Source: Ruminococcaceae bacterium UBA3220 (GTDB lineage Bacteria; Bacillota; Clostridia; Oscillospirales; Acutalibacteraceae). Taken from it: a stretch of DNA of 7,099 bases. The notes under the pieces were generated by a model. That model did no database searches. It was not told where the DNA came from and saw only the letters and a list, made by a program, of their open reading frames with translations. The position numbers and the translations under genes were made by a program. Below, piece after piece: positions 1 through 5,929 of the stretch (the stretch's first letter is position 1; every line of letters begins with the position of its first letter). Where the stretch lies: contig DEWC01000086.1 in the NCBI GenBank assembly GCA_002363095.1, positions 1 through 7,099 on the forward strand, given 5' to 3'.

Positions 1-696
1 CTTTGGTCGGTATTGCCGGCAATTTTTAAAGCATATTTCAACACTAACGAAACATTATTTACCCTCATGCTTAACTACATAGCGATAACGATGGTTGAAT
101 ATTTTGTCTTCAAATGGGATAAAAGCGGTTCAGGCAGATTAGACGAGGTAAATGCATGGACGGGTGAACAGGGTTGGATGCCGCCCATTGGTGATGGACA
201 TTATCTTTTCCCGATTCTTGTTGCATCGGTTTTAACAGTTGTCCTTTTCGTTTATATGAAGTTTACAAAGCACGGCTTTGAGGTTTCTCTTGTTGGGGAA
301 AGTATAAATACGGCTAAATATGTCGGTATTAATGTTAAAAAGGTTATAATTCGTACTCTTTTATTTGGCGGAGTAATCTGTGGTATTTTAGGTTTCATTT
401 ACGCAAGCGCTCTTGAACATACCGTTACCCCTCAGGTCGGCGGTCTCGGCTTTACTGCTATTCTGGTTGCATGGCTTGCAGGTTTTAACCCGGTAATTAT
501 GATGTTTACATCGCTGTTCGTTGTATCTTTAACTGCCGGGTCGGCGGAAATATCCACAAATCTTCAATTGACGACTAATGACTTTGCTGACATTGTTGTC
601 GGGATAATTTTCTTCTTTGTTATTGCTTGCGAATTCTTTATACGGTTTAATGTTAAAATTAACCTGTTTAAAAAGAATAAGAAGGAGGCGGATTAA
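1..696 (+). CDS. ABC transporter permease, BMP/NupP-like (5' end missing)
   Basis: This is the C-terminal part of an inner-membrane permease of the RbsC/LivH-like family (BPD_transp_2), the type that pairs with BMP-family lipoproteins to import nucleosides or simple sugars. The frame is open to the window edge (first codons read L-W-S-V), so the gene starts upstream; 231 residues are visible, against roughly 350 expected for NupP-type proteins. Family marks are the N-E-T-L-F-T-L-M-L-N-Y segment near visible residue 20, several hydrophobic helices, and a cytoplasmic loop reading G-E-S-I-N-T-A-K-Y-V-G-I near residue 98, which is the usual G-x-N-x-x-A-A-x-Y-x-G-I coupling-loop signature. It ends in a Lys-rich tail. 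The stop codon lies 3 nt before the start of a second permease, so the two are co-transcribed and probably form a heterodimer. The exact substrate cannot be read from the permease. An internal TTG at position 13 is not a credible start. Confidence 0.88.
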   Translation, partial: LWSVLPAIFKAYFNTNETLFTLMLNYIAITMVEYFVFKWDKSGSGRLDEVNAWTGEQGWMPPIGDGHYLFPILVASVLTVVLFVYMKFTKHGFEVSLVGESINTAKYVGINVKKVIIRTLLFGGVICGILGFIYASALEHTVTPQVGGLGFTAILVAWLAGFNPVIMMFTSLFVVSLTAGSAEISTNLQLTTNDFADIVVGIIFFFVIACEFFIRFNVKINLFKKNKKEAD

Positions 697-699
697 GCT

Positions 700-1650
700 A
701 TGACTGTTTCGATTATAGTTAACGCAATCAGTATGGGTATTATATTTCTATACGGTTGCGTTGGAGAAATATTTACTGAAAGAGCCGGCCACTTAAATCT
801 CGGCATCCCGGGAATAATGTGTATTGGAGCCGCCGGCGGCGCATATGCAATTTCAATTTTCGGCGAAAAAGTTAACGGTGTTTTGCTTGTGATTCTTGCA
901 ATCATTTTTTCAATGCTGTTTTCGGCTGTTTCGGGATTGTTGTACTCATTTCTCACGGTTACCCTTCAGGCGAATCAGAATGTTACGGGTCTTACTTTAA
1001 CTACCTTCGGCGTAGGATTTATGAAGTTCCTCGCAATGAAAATATACAGTCAGTCGCTGTTTGTGAAGGTTAGCCATTTGTTTCAAAACCTGTTTAATGT
1101 AAGCAGTGACGCAAGCCCGATTGCCAAGATTTTTCTATCGCACGGAATTCTTGTTTACTTAGGCATAATAATTGCTGTTGTCGCCTCGTTTGTGCTTAAC
1201 CGAACCCGGCACGGTCTTTATTTGAAATCTATTGGTGAAAATCCGGGAACCGCGGATGCCGTTGGTATAAATGTTGCTCTTTATAAGTATGTTTTTATCA
1301 CTATTGGCTCTGCAATTGCAGGACTTGGCGGATTGTATTATATTATGGACAAATCCGGCGGAACTCAGCTCGCAGAAGCTCAAATTGATAAGTTCGGTTG
1401 GATGGCTGTCGCCTTGGTTATTGCTTCAATGTGGAAACCGCTGTTAGCGGCAATCGGTTCAACGATATTCGGAGGGCTTTATATTTACGACGCGATGTCA
1501 ACGACAATATCACTTGCCGCTAAAAAGATATTTCCTATTTTCCCGTATTTGTTAACGATACTTGTACTTATAATCGCAAGTGTAGTAAAAAGCAAGAATA
1601 ATCAGCCTCCCGCACATTTAGGCTTGCCATATTTTAGAGAAGACAGATAA
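700..1650 (+). CDS. ABC transporter permease, BMP/NupQ-like (nucleoside/simple-sugar importer)
   Basis: This complete 316-residue integral membrane permease is the second of a pair, of the BPD_transp_2 family. The ATG at 700 is supported by a GGAGG at 684-688, 11 nt upstream, and by family alignment. The N-terminus carries the signature G-E-I-F-T-E-R-A-G-H-L-N-L-G (residues 22-35), typical of NupQ/YufQ-type permeases. A-N-Q-N-V-T-G-L-T-L follows at 91-100, the loop G-E-N-P-G-T-A-D-A-V-G-I-N-V at 179-192 is the presumed contact with the ATPase, and the tail P-P-A-H-L-G-L-P-Y-F-R-E-D-R (303-316) is the classic family ending. Hydrophobic segments alternate throughout. Its length is normal. In well-studied relatives the operon order is lipoprotein, ATPase, permease, permease; only the last two fall in this window. 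Transport of purine or pyrimidine nucleosides is the likeliest job, by family knowledge only. A strong hairpin terminator follows 10 nt after the stop codon. Confidence 0.9.
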   Translation: MTVSIIVNAISMGIIFLYGCVGEIFTERAGHLNLGIPGIMCIGAAGGAYAISIFGEKVNGVLLVILAIIFSMLFSAVSGLLYSFLTVTLQANQNVTGLTLTTFGVGFMKFLAMKIYSQSLFVKVSHLFQNLFNVSSDASPIAKIFLSHGILVYLGIIIAVVASFVLNRTRHGLYLKSIGENPGTADAVGINVALYKYVFITIGSAIAGLGGLYYIMDKSGGTQLAEAQIDKFGWMAVALVIASMWKPLLAAIGSTIFGGLYIYDAMSTTISLAAKKIFPIFPYLLTILVLIIASVVKSKNNQPPAHLGLPYFREDR

Positions 1651-1660
1651 CAGTTTTAGT

Positions 1661-1701
1661 AAAAGTCCGTTACCGCGATATACACGGTAACGGACTTTTT
1701 T
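1661..1701. terminator. Bidirectional rho-independent terminator
   Basis: A perfect 15-bp stem pairs 1661-1675 (AAAAGTCCGTTACCG) with 1685-1699, with a 9-nt loop. On the plus strand the 3' arm runs into a T-tract (1696-1701). On the minus strand the mirrored A-run of the 5' arm gives a U-run too. The hairpin sits between the convergent permease operon (ends 1650) and guaB (ends 1715), so it probably terminates both. Confidence 0.93.
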
Positions 1702-1714
1702 ATACTCTGTGAGA

Positions 1715-3220
1715 TTATTTAGTTCCGAGTGATGTTTCCTTTTGGATAACATCGTGGGCGCCGCCCTCGACAATACTTGTTGCCGAAACAAGCGTTAATT
1801 TAGCCTTTGAACGAAAATCTTCAAGATTTAAAGCACCGCAGTTGCACATAGTGGACGAGACCTTGGAAAGCGAAAGACGAACATTGTCTTTAAGGGAGCC
1901 GGCGTAGGGGACATAGGAGTCAACGCCCTCCTCAAAGTGCAATTTTTTGTCGCCGCCTAAGTCATATCTCTGCCAATTTCGTGCTCTGTTGGAGCCCTCG
2001 CCCCAATATTCTTTATAGTAATTTCCGCCAATAGAAATTTTGTTTGTTGGGCTTTCATCAAATCGTGCGAAATACCTGCCGAGCATAAGAAAATCTGCTC
2101 CCATAGCGAGCGCCAGCGTCATATGGTGGTCGTGTACGATACCGCCGTCTGAGCAAACGGGAACATATATCCCTGTCTCCTTATAGTATTCATCACGCGC
2201 CGCACAAACGTCAATAAGCGCCGTTGCCTGTCCGCGGCCTATGCCTTTAGTTTCCCGCGTTATGCAAATAGAACCTCCGCCGATACCAACCTTAACAAAG
2301 TCAGCGCCGGCGTTTGCAAGGAAAAGAAAACCTTCTTTATCAACAACATTTCCGGCTCCGACTTTTACCGTATCACCGTAAGTATTTCTGATAAATGTGA
2401 GCGTCTTTTCCTGCCATTCACTAAAGCCTTCGGATGAATCGATACAAAGAACATCAGCGCCCGCATCAATAAGCGCAGGAACGCGCTCTTCATAATCGCG
2501 CGTATTTATGCCCGCGCCGACGAGAAATCGTTTGTTGGCGTCAAGAAGTTCATTTGGGTTCTCTTTATGAGTATCATAATCTTTTCTGAAAACAAAATAC
2601 TTTAAATTGCCGTTTTTATCGACAATAGGGAGGGAGTTAAGCTTGTTATCCCAGATTAAATCATTTGCTTCCTTTAAAGATGTGTTCTCATCGGCAATTA
2701 CAAGTTTATTAAGCGGAGTCATAAAATCGGAAACAAGTGTATCGGGGTTCATTCGCGACACACGATAATCACGGCTTGTAACAATTCCGAGTAATTTGCC
2801 GTTAGCGGAGCCGTCAGATGTTACCGCGACCGTAGAGTGTCCCGTCCTGTCTTTTAATTCTATTATATCAGCGAGCGTTCCGGTTGGCATGACATTGGAA
2901 TCGCTTAAAACAAATCCTGCTTTATAAGATTTCGCGCGCTTTACCATATTTGCTTCATCATCAATTGATTGCGAACCGTAGATAAACGAAATTCCGCCTT
3001 CGGTTGCGAGCGCAATTGCGAGTCTCTCGCCCGATACAGATTGCATAATTGCCGAAGTTAACGGAATGTTTAGGGAAATCGCAGGTTTTTCGCCCTTTTT
3101 AAATTTAACAAGCGGGGTTTTTAGGCATACATTTTCGGGACGGCACTCAGAAGAAGAGTATCCAGGAACAAGCAAATACTCATTAAAAGTATGGGAAGTT
3201 TCTTTAAAATAATAAGCCAT
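1715..3220 (-). CDS. guaB: Inosine-5'-monophosphate dehydrogenase (Tritrichomonas-like type)
   Basis: IMP dehydrogenase oxidises IMP to XMP with NAD+, the committed step of GMP synthesis, in the cytoplasm. The 501-residue protein has the usual length: a TIM barrel interrupted by two CBS domains at about residues 100-215. The catalytic loop G-I-G-G-G-S-I-C-I-T-R-E places the nucleophile at Cys319. Asp261, Trp269, Asp358 (C-S-D-G-G), Arg382 and the flap dyad Arg418-Tyr419 (R-N-W-Q-R-Y-D) match the numbering I recall for the Tritrichomonas foetus enzyme, whose overall sequence is strikingly similar. The N-terminal part reads I-S-F-I-Y-G-S-Q-S-I, where most bacterial IMPDHs have an H-R/K-N type sequence. 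A Thr at 324 stands where I recall Gln in T. foetus. The ATG is supported by AGGAG (3231-3235, minus strand) 10 nt upstream. It lies 25 bp downstream of an SDR gene on the same strand and is probably co-transcribed with it. Confidence 0.96.
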   Translation of the reverse strand: MAYYFKETSHTFNEYLLVPGYSSSECRPENVCLKTPLVKFKKGEKPAISLNIPLTSAIMQSVSGERLAIALATEGGISFIYGSQSIDDEANMVKRAKSYKAGFVLSDSNVMPTGTLADIIELKDRTGHSTVAVTSDGSANGKLLGIVTSRDYRVSRMNPDTLVSDFMTPLNKLVIADENTSLKEANDLIWDNKLNSLPIVDKNGNLKYFVFRKDYDTHKENPNELLDANKRFLVGAGINTRDYEERVPALIDAGADVLCIDSSEGFSEWQEKTLTFIRNTYGDTVKVGAGNVVDKEGFLFLANAGADFVKVGIGGGSICITRETKGIGRGQATALIDVCAARDEYYKETGIYVPVCSDGGIVHDHHMTLALAMGADFLMLGRYFARFDESPTNKISIGGNYYKEYWGEGSNRARNWQRYDLGGDKKLHFEEGVDSYVPYAGSLKDNVRLSLSKVSSTMCNCGALNLEDFRSKAKLTLVSATSIVEGGAHDVIQKETSLGTK

Positions 3221-3245
3221 AATTTTTAATCTCCTTTATTTTTTA

Positions 3246-3980
3246 TTAAATAACCGCTCCGCCGTTGACGCCAATAACCTGACCGGTAATATAGTCTGAA
3301 TTCTCGCCGGCAAGATAATATACCATACCGGCAATTTCCTCGGGGTATCCAATTCTAAGGAGTGGTACATTCTCTAAAAAATTATCAATATCCCGGGCGG
3401 TAAGATTCGAATTCATAGTTGTATCGATTATTCCCGGTGATACACAATTGACATTTATGCCGCTTGGCGCAAGCTCTTTCGCAAGGGCTTTAGTCAATCC
3501 GATAACGCCGGCCTTAGAGGCGGAATATGCAACTTCGCAAGAAGAGCCGACTTCGCCCCACATAGAGGCGATATTTATGATTTTTCCGGATTTTTGATTT
3601 ACCATAACAGGCGCGACGCTCTTGCAGCAATTATATGTACCGAGCAGGTTCACATCAAAAATTCTTTTAACATCAATATCGTCTATATCGTTGATTAGAC
3701 CAACAGCAGAGATGCCGGCATTATTCACAAGAACATCAATGCGTCCGAATTTATATAAGGTTTCCTTGATTAACAGGTCTGTTTCAAGACGGTTGGAGAC
3801 ATCAGCTTTCATAGCGACGACCGAATGACCTCGACTGCGCAGGGAAGTGGTAAGGATTTTTGCAGACTCAACAGAATTGTTATAATTTAAAACAACATTG
3901 TATCCGTTTTGCGCAAAAAGGATAGCGGTAGCCGCACCGATTCCTTTCGATGCGCCGGTTATTATGACTGTTTTTTCCAT
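3246..3980 (-). CDS. SDR-family oxidoreductase, FabG-like
   Basis: This is a classical short-chain dehydrogenase/reductase of 244 residues, the FabG length. It has the nucleotide-binding T-G-A-S-K-G-I-G at residues 8-15 (Lys12 suggests NADPH), Asp60, N-N-A-G at 86-89, and the catalytic tetrad Asn111, Ser139, Tyr152 and Lys156 (Y-S-A-S-K). It ends near V-N-G-G like 3-oxoacyl-ACP reductases. The two Arg residues that dock ACP in E. coli FabG (R129, R172, from memory) align with Lys130 or a neighbour and Ser173, and no fab genes are adjacent, so an ACP substrate is uncertain. Start choice: a GTG at 3984-3986 would lengthen it by two residues, but the SD (GGAG, 3989-3992 on the minus strand) is only 2 nt from that GTG and 8 nt from the ATG at 3978-3980, so the ATG is preferred. 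It is the first gene of a likely two-gene unit with guaB and has an extended -10 promoter upstream. Confidence 0.88.
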   Translation of the reverse strand: MEKTVIITGASKGIGAATAILFAQNGYNVVLNYNNSVESAKILTTSLRSRGHSVVAMKADVSNRLETDLLIKETLYKFGRIDVLVNNAGISAVGLINDIDDIDVKRIFDVNLLGTYNCCKSVAPVMVNQKSGKIINIASMWGEVGSSCEVAYSASKAGVIGLTKALAKELAPSGINVNCVSPGIIDTTMNSNLTARDIDNFLENVPLLRIGYPEEIAGMVYYLAGENSDYITGQVIGVNGGAVI

Positions 3981-4021
3981 AATCACTTCTCCATTGAATT
4001 TTAAAATGTATTTATTTATAT

Positions 4022-4049
4022 ATTATACCACAAATTAGAGATAAGTAAA
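4022..4049 (-). promoter_or_regulatory. Sigma-A-like promoter for the SDR-guaB unit (extended -10)
   Basis: On the minus strand TATAAT (plus-strand 4022-4027) is preceded directly by TGG, giving the extended -10 form TGnTATAAT. TTTACT (4044-4049) lies 16 nt upstream and matches 4 of 6 bases of the -35 consensus. The predicted transcript starts near 4015, giving a leader of about 35 nt before the SDR start codon. Confidence 0.72.
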
Positions 4050-4073
4050 CAAAAAAATTCACAAGATATTGTG

Positions 4074-4099
4074 GTTAACATAATTAGTTAACATAATTA
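4074..4099. repeat. Tandem 13-bp direct repeat between divergent promoters (candidate operator)
   Basis: GTTAACATAATTA occurs twice with no gap, at 4074-4086 and 4087-4099, and each copy holds the palindrome GTTAAC. The pair begins 25 bp upstream of the minus-strand -35 box and ends 17 bp upstream of the plus-strand -35 box, a suitable place for a regulator acting on either promoter. The surrounding DNA is very AT-rich, so chance repetition cannot be excluded; no known regulator motif is recognised. Confidence 0.55.
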
Positions 4100-4116
4100 T
4101 ATATCAAAAATAATAG

Positions 4117-4145
4117 TTGACAAAACTGTTTAAATATCGTAAAAT
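4117..4145 (+). promoter_or_regulatory. Sigma-A-like promoter for the SpoIIM-like/xerD unit
   Basis: A perfect -35 box TTGACA (4117-4122), a 17-nt spacer and TAAAAT (4140-4145, 5 of 6 bases) form a near-consensus vegetative promoter in AT-rich DNA. The predicted start is near 4152, leaving about 100 nt of leader before the ATG at 4256. I see no convincing hairpin or riboswitch in that leader. The spacing and orientation fit the downstream membrane protein and recombinase genes. Confidence 0.8.
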
Positions 4146-4255
4146 ACCATTAATAAAATCTTCAATTATGCCGCTTGGTTTACATAATTTGTTATTTGTA
4201 ATATCTTGTCCGCTTTTTTCATATTCTTTAATATCAAAACTTTTGTGGTGGTTAT

Positions 4256-4885
4256 ATGAAATTCGGCAAGGTCGTCAGTATCAAATCTTTGAATTTTAAG
4301 TTTATTTTAAATTGTGATAGGGTAAAGGTATTATTGTATATTCTTTCTCTGTCAGGATTGCTATTCGGATTTATTTTCTATTCCAATAACGGTAATTCTG
4401 TTGCGGTTTCAAAAGATATATTCTCCGGAATTATTTATTTTAAAACAGGAAAAGACATAGTTAAGTCATATTTATTATCGCTAATTTGCTTTATTTCGCC
4501 GTCTATTCTGATTTTTGTTTTCGGCTCTTCTATTTTCGGTGTCATTGTAACTCCGCTGTTTATTATATCTTTAAATACTCTTTTCGGAACCTTACTCTCT
4601 TTTTCTTATCATAATTATCAAATAGGGGGACTGGCTTTTAATTGCGTTTTGCTCATTCCCACTTATCTCTTATTTTTGATTGGGTTTGTAATCTCGTCTT
4701 CGGCAGTTATGAGATTTTCGCTTTATCAGTTTAATTCTCTGTCAAAAGGGAAGAGCTTGCGCATTTCTGCGGAATTCGCCGCAATGCTTAATAAACAGTT
4801 GGTTGTACTGGTTATTTTCCTATTTGATGCGTTTTTAGAGGTTGTTCTTAACAGGATTTTTATTAAAAGTTTTAATTTTTCGTAG
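4256..4885 (+). CDS. Five-helix membrane protein, SpoIIM-like candidate
   Basis: This 209-residue hydrophobic protein has a basic N-terminus (Lys-rich first 24 residues) and about five predicted membrane helices, roughly at residues 23-42, 71-90, 92-116, 126-152 and 180-200. That length and topology match the engulfment protein SpoIIM (about 214 residues, five helices in B. subtilis), part of the DMP complex at the septal and engulfing membrane of sporulating cells. The sequence around 81-105 and the stretch V-L-L-I-P-T-Y-L-L-F-L-I-G-F (131-144) resemble the corresponding parts of SpoIIM as I remember them. Position supports this: spoIIM lies close to xerD (ripX) in Bacillus, and here xerD starts 6 nt after the stop. 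The start is the only ATG after an in-frame stop at 4229; its SD (GTGGTGG) is weak. A good vegetative promoter upstream is not what a strictly sporulation-specific gene needs. The family call is tentative; an uncharacterised membrane protein remains possible. Confidence 0.55.
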   Translation: MKFGKVVSIKSLNFKFILNCDRVKVLLYILSLSGLLFGFIFYSNNGNSVAVSKDIFSGIIYFKTGKDIVKSYLLSLICFISPSILIFVFGSSIFGVIVTPLFIISLNTLFGTLLSFSYHNYQIGGLAFNCVLLIPTYLLFLIGFVISSSAVMRFSLYQFNSLSKGKSLRISAEFAAMLNKQLVVLVIFLFDAFLEVVLNRIFIKSFNFS

Positions 4886-4891
4886 TGGCAG

Positions 4892-5785
4892 GTGAGTGAT
4901 TTGGAAAACTATATCAACGACTATAAGCATTATCTTTTGTCAAAAGGTTTATCAAAAGCGACTTATGATGCTTATATTTCTGATTTAGATAGATTTATGC
5001 AATACTGCACCTCGGTTGGCGTAAAGAATCCTAATCAAATTGATTTGACCGGATTCAATAATTACATAAACCAATTAAAAATTAAAAATTTATCGAATTC
5101 GAGTATAAACAGAAACATTTCATCGGCAAAATCCTTCAGTCGATTTCTTTTTAAAGAGGGGATTATAAAAACTGATGTTCTAAGCGAATATAAGCCGATT
5201 TTTCAAAATAGTGAACTGCCGCAAATTCTTGACAGAAACGAGGTTGTCAAGCTCTTAGATGCCCCGAAAGGCAACTCTGTCAAATCAAAGCGCGACAAAG
5301 TTTTGCTTGAATTACTTTACGCCACGGGAATGAAGGTTTCCGAGCTTATCGAATTAACTACCGGGGATATAAATTTAAGATTTAATATTGTAAAAATTAA
5401 TTCGGAAAAGCACGAAAGAACGGTACCGATATATCCTGAAGCCGCCAGACACTTGTCGGAGTATATAAAGATTTACCGTCCGGCGATTTCAGCTAACAAT
5501 ACAGAACTATTGTTTACAAATCTAAACGGCAATCGCTTATCAAGGCAGGGCGTTTGGAAAATTATAAAACAGTACGCAGGGAAGATTGGTATAGAAAAAA
5601 CAATAACACCACACACACTGCGACATTCGTTTGCAGTGCATCTCCTTGAAAACGGCGCCGACATCAATGATATAAAAGAAATGATGGGACATCTTGATAT
5701 TTCCTCAACTATGTTTTATTCTAATTTATTGAAGAACAAATTCAGTCGGGGATACGCAATATATCATCCGCTTGCAAAAAAATAA
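4892..5785 (+). CDS. xerD: Tyrosine recombinase XerD-like, with altered catalytic residues
   Basis: This 297-residue protein has the XerC/XerD length and layout: an N-terminal SAM-like DNA-binding domain (about 1-90) and a C-terminal catalytic domain (about 108-290). Xer proteins resolve chromosome dimers at dif by transient Tyr-DNA linkage. Visible catalytic residues are His241 and Arg244 (T-P-H-T-L-R-H), His267 (M-M-G-H-L-D) and the nucleophile Tyr276. The first catalytic Arg, normally in A-T-G-x-R-V-S-E, is Lys148 here (A-T-G-M-K-V-S-E), and the beta-hairpin Lys of G-K-G-x-K-E-R aligns with Ser171 (N-S-E-K-H-E-R), though Lys173 is close by. The reading frame is intact and flanking motifs are well kept, so this is not simple decay. 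The GTG at 4892 has a poor SD; a TTG at 4901 preceded by AGGTGAG (4890-4896) gives a 294-residue protein and may be the true start. It is tightly coupled to the upstream membrane gene. A phage integrase is less likely given length and synteny. Confidence 0.88.
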   Translation: MSDLENYINDYKHYLLSKGLSKATYDAYISDLDRFMQYCTSVGVKNPNQIDLTGFNNYINQLKIKNLSNSSINRNISSAKSFSRFLFKEGIIKTDVLSEYKPIFQNSELPQILDRNEVVKLLDAPKGNSVKSKRDKVLLELLYATGMKVSELIELTTGDINLRFNIVKINSEKHERTVPIYPEAARHLSEYIKIYRPAISANNTELLFTNLNGNRLSRQGVWKIIKQYAGKIGIEKTITPHTLRHSFAVHLLENGADINDIKEMMGHLDISSTMFYSNLLKNKFSRGYAIYHPLAKK

Positions 5786-5794
5786 CGGTAGACA

Positions 5795-5827
5795 TTATAG
5801 GGAACTGATGTAAAGCGTTCCCTATAA
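5795..5827. repeat. Inverted repeat after xerD (11-bp stem)
   Basis: TTATAGGGAAC (5795-5805) pairs perfectly with GTTCCCTATAA (5817-5827) around an 11-nt loop. It lies just after the xerD stop codon and in the gap shared with the convergent ZIP gene. No T-tract follows directly on either strand, so it is at best a weak intrinsic terminator; it could stabilise a 3' end or be a protein site. Confidence 0.6.
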
Positions 5828-5836
5828 CTCATTAAA

Positions 5837-5872
5837 TTCAATTATACAAAATGAATATTTTGTATAATTGAG
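5837..5872. repeat. Long AT-rich perfect inverted repeat (15-bp stem, 4-nt loop)
   Basis: Positions 5838-5852 are the exact reverse complement of 5857-5871, with loop GAAT and one extra G-T pair outside (5837/5872). It lies between the convergent xerD and ZIP genes, only 10 bp after the previous inverted repeat. Neither strand has a clear U-run after it (plus: GGGGAGCGG; minus: ATTTAAT), so a standard terminator is doubtful. A cruciform, transcript-end structure or dyad binding site are alternatives. The rest of the gap, 5873-5929, is AT-rich and holds nothing I can name. Confidence 0.7.
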
Positions 5873-5929
5873 GGGAGCGGATTTCCGTTAATACTCAATA
5901 AATATATAATATTTCGATTATCCATTGAA

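Noticed and set aside
693..956. A minus-strand frame opposite the start of the second permease
   Set aside because: It lies wholly opposite a well-supported transporter gene, lacks a ribosome binding site and shows no recognisable motif.
3984..3986. GTG as start codon of the SDR gene
   Set aside because: The SD would be only 2 nt away; the ATG two codons later has 8-nt spacing and fits the usual N-terminus of the family.
4146..4255. The roughly 100-nt leader of the SpoIIM-like gene as a riboswitch
   Set aside because: I could not find a conserved riboswitch core, a stable hairpin or a terminator-like structure in it; it is simply AT-rich.
4117..4299. A 60-residue plus-strand reading frame starting with TTG
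   Set aside because: Its TTG is the -35 box of a near-consensus promoter, it has no SD, and it overlaps the SpoIIM-like gene in another frame.
4892..5785. The XerD-like gene as a phage or integrative-element integrase
   Set aside because: The length and layout are those of Xer proteins, it is coupled to a SpoIIM-like gene as in chromosomal loci, and no attachment-site repeat, tRNA or phage gene is visible.
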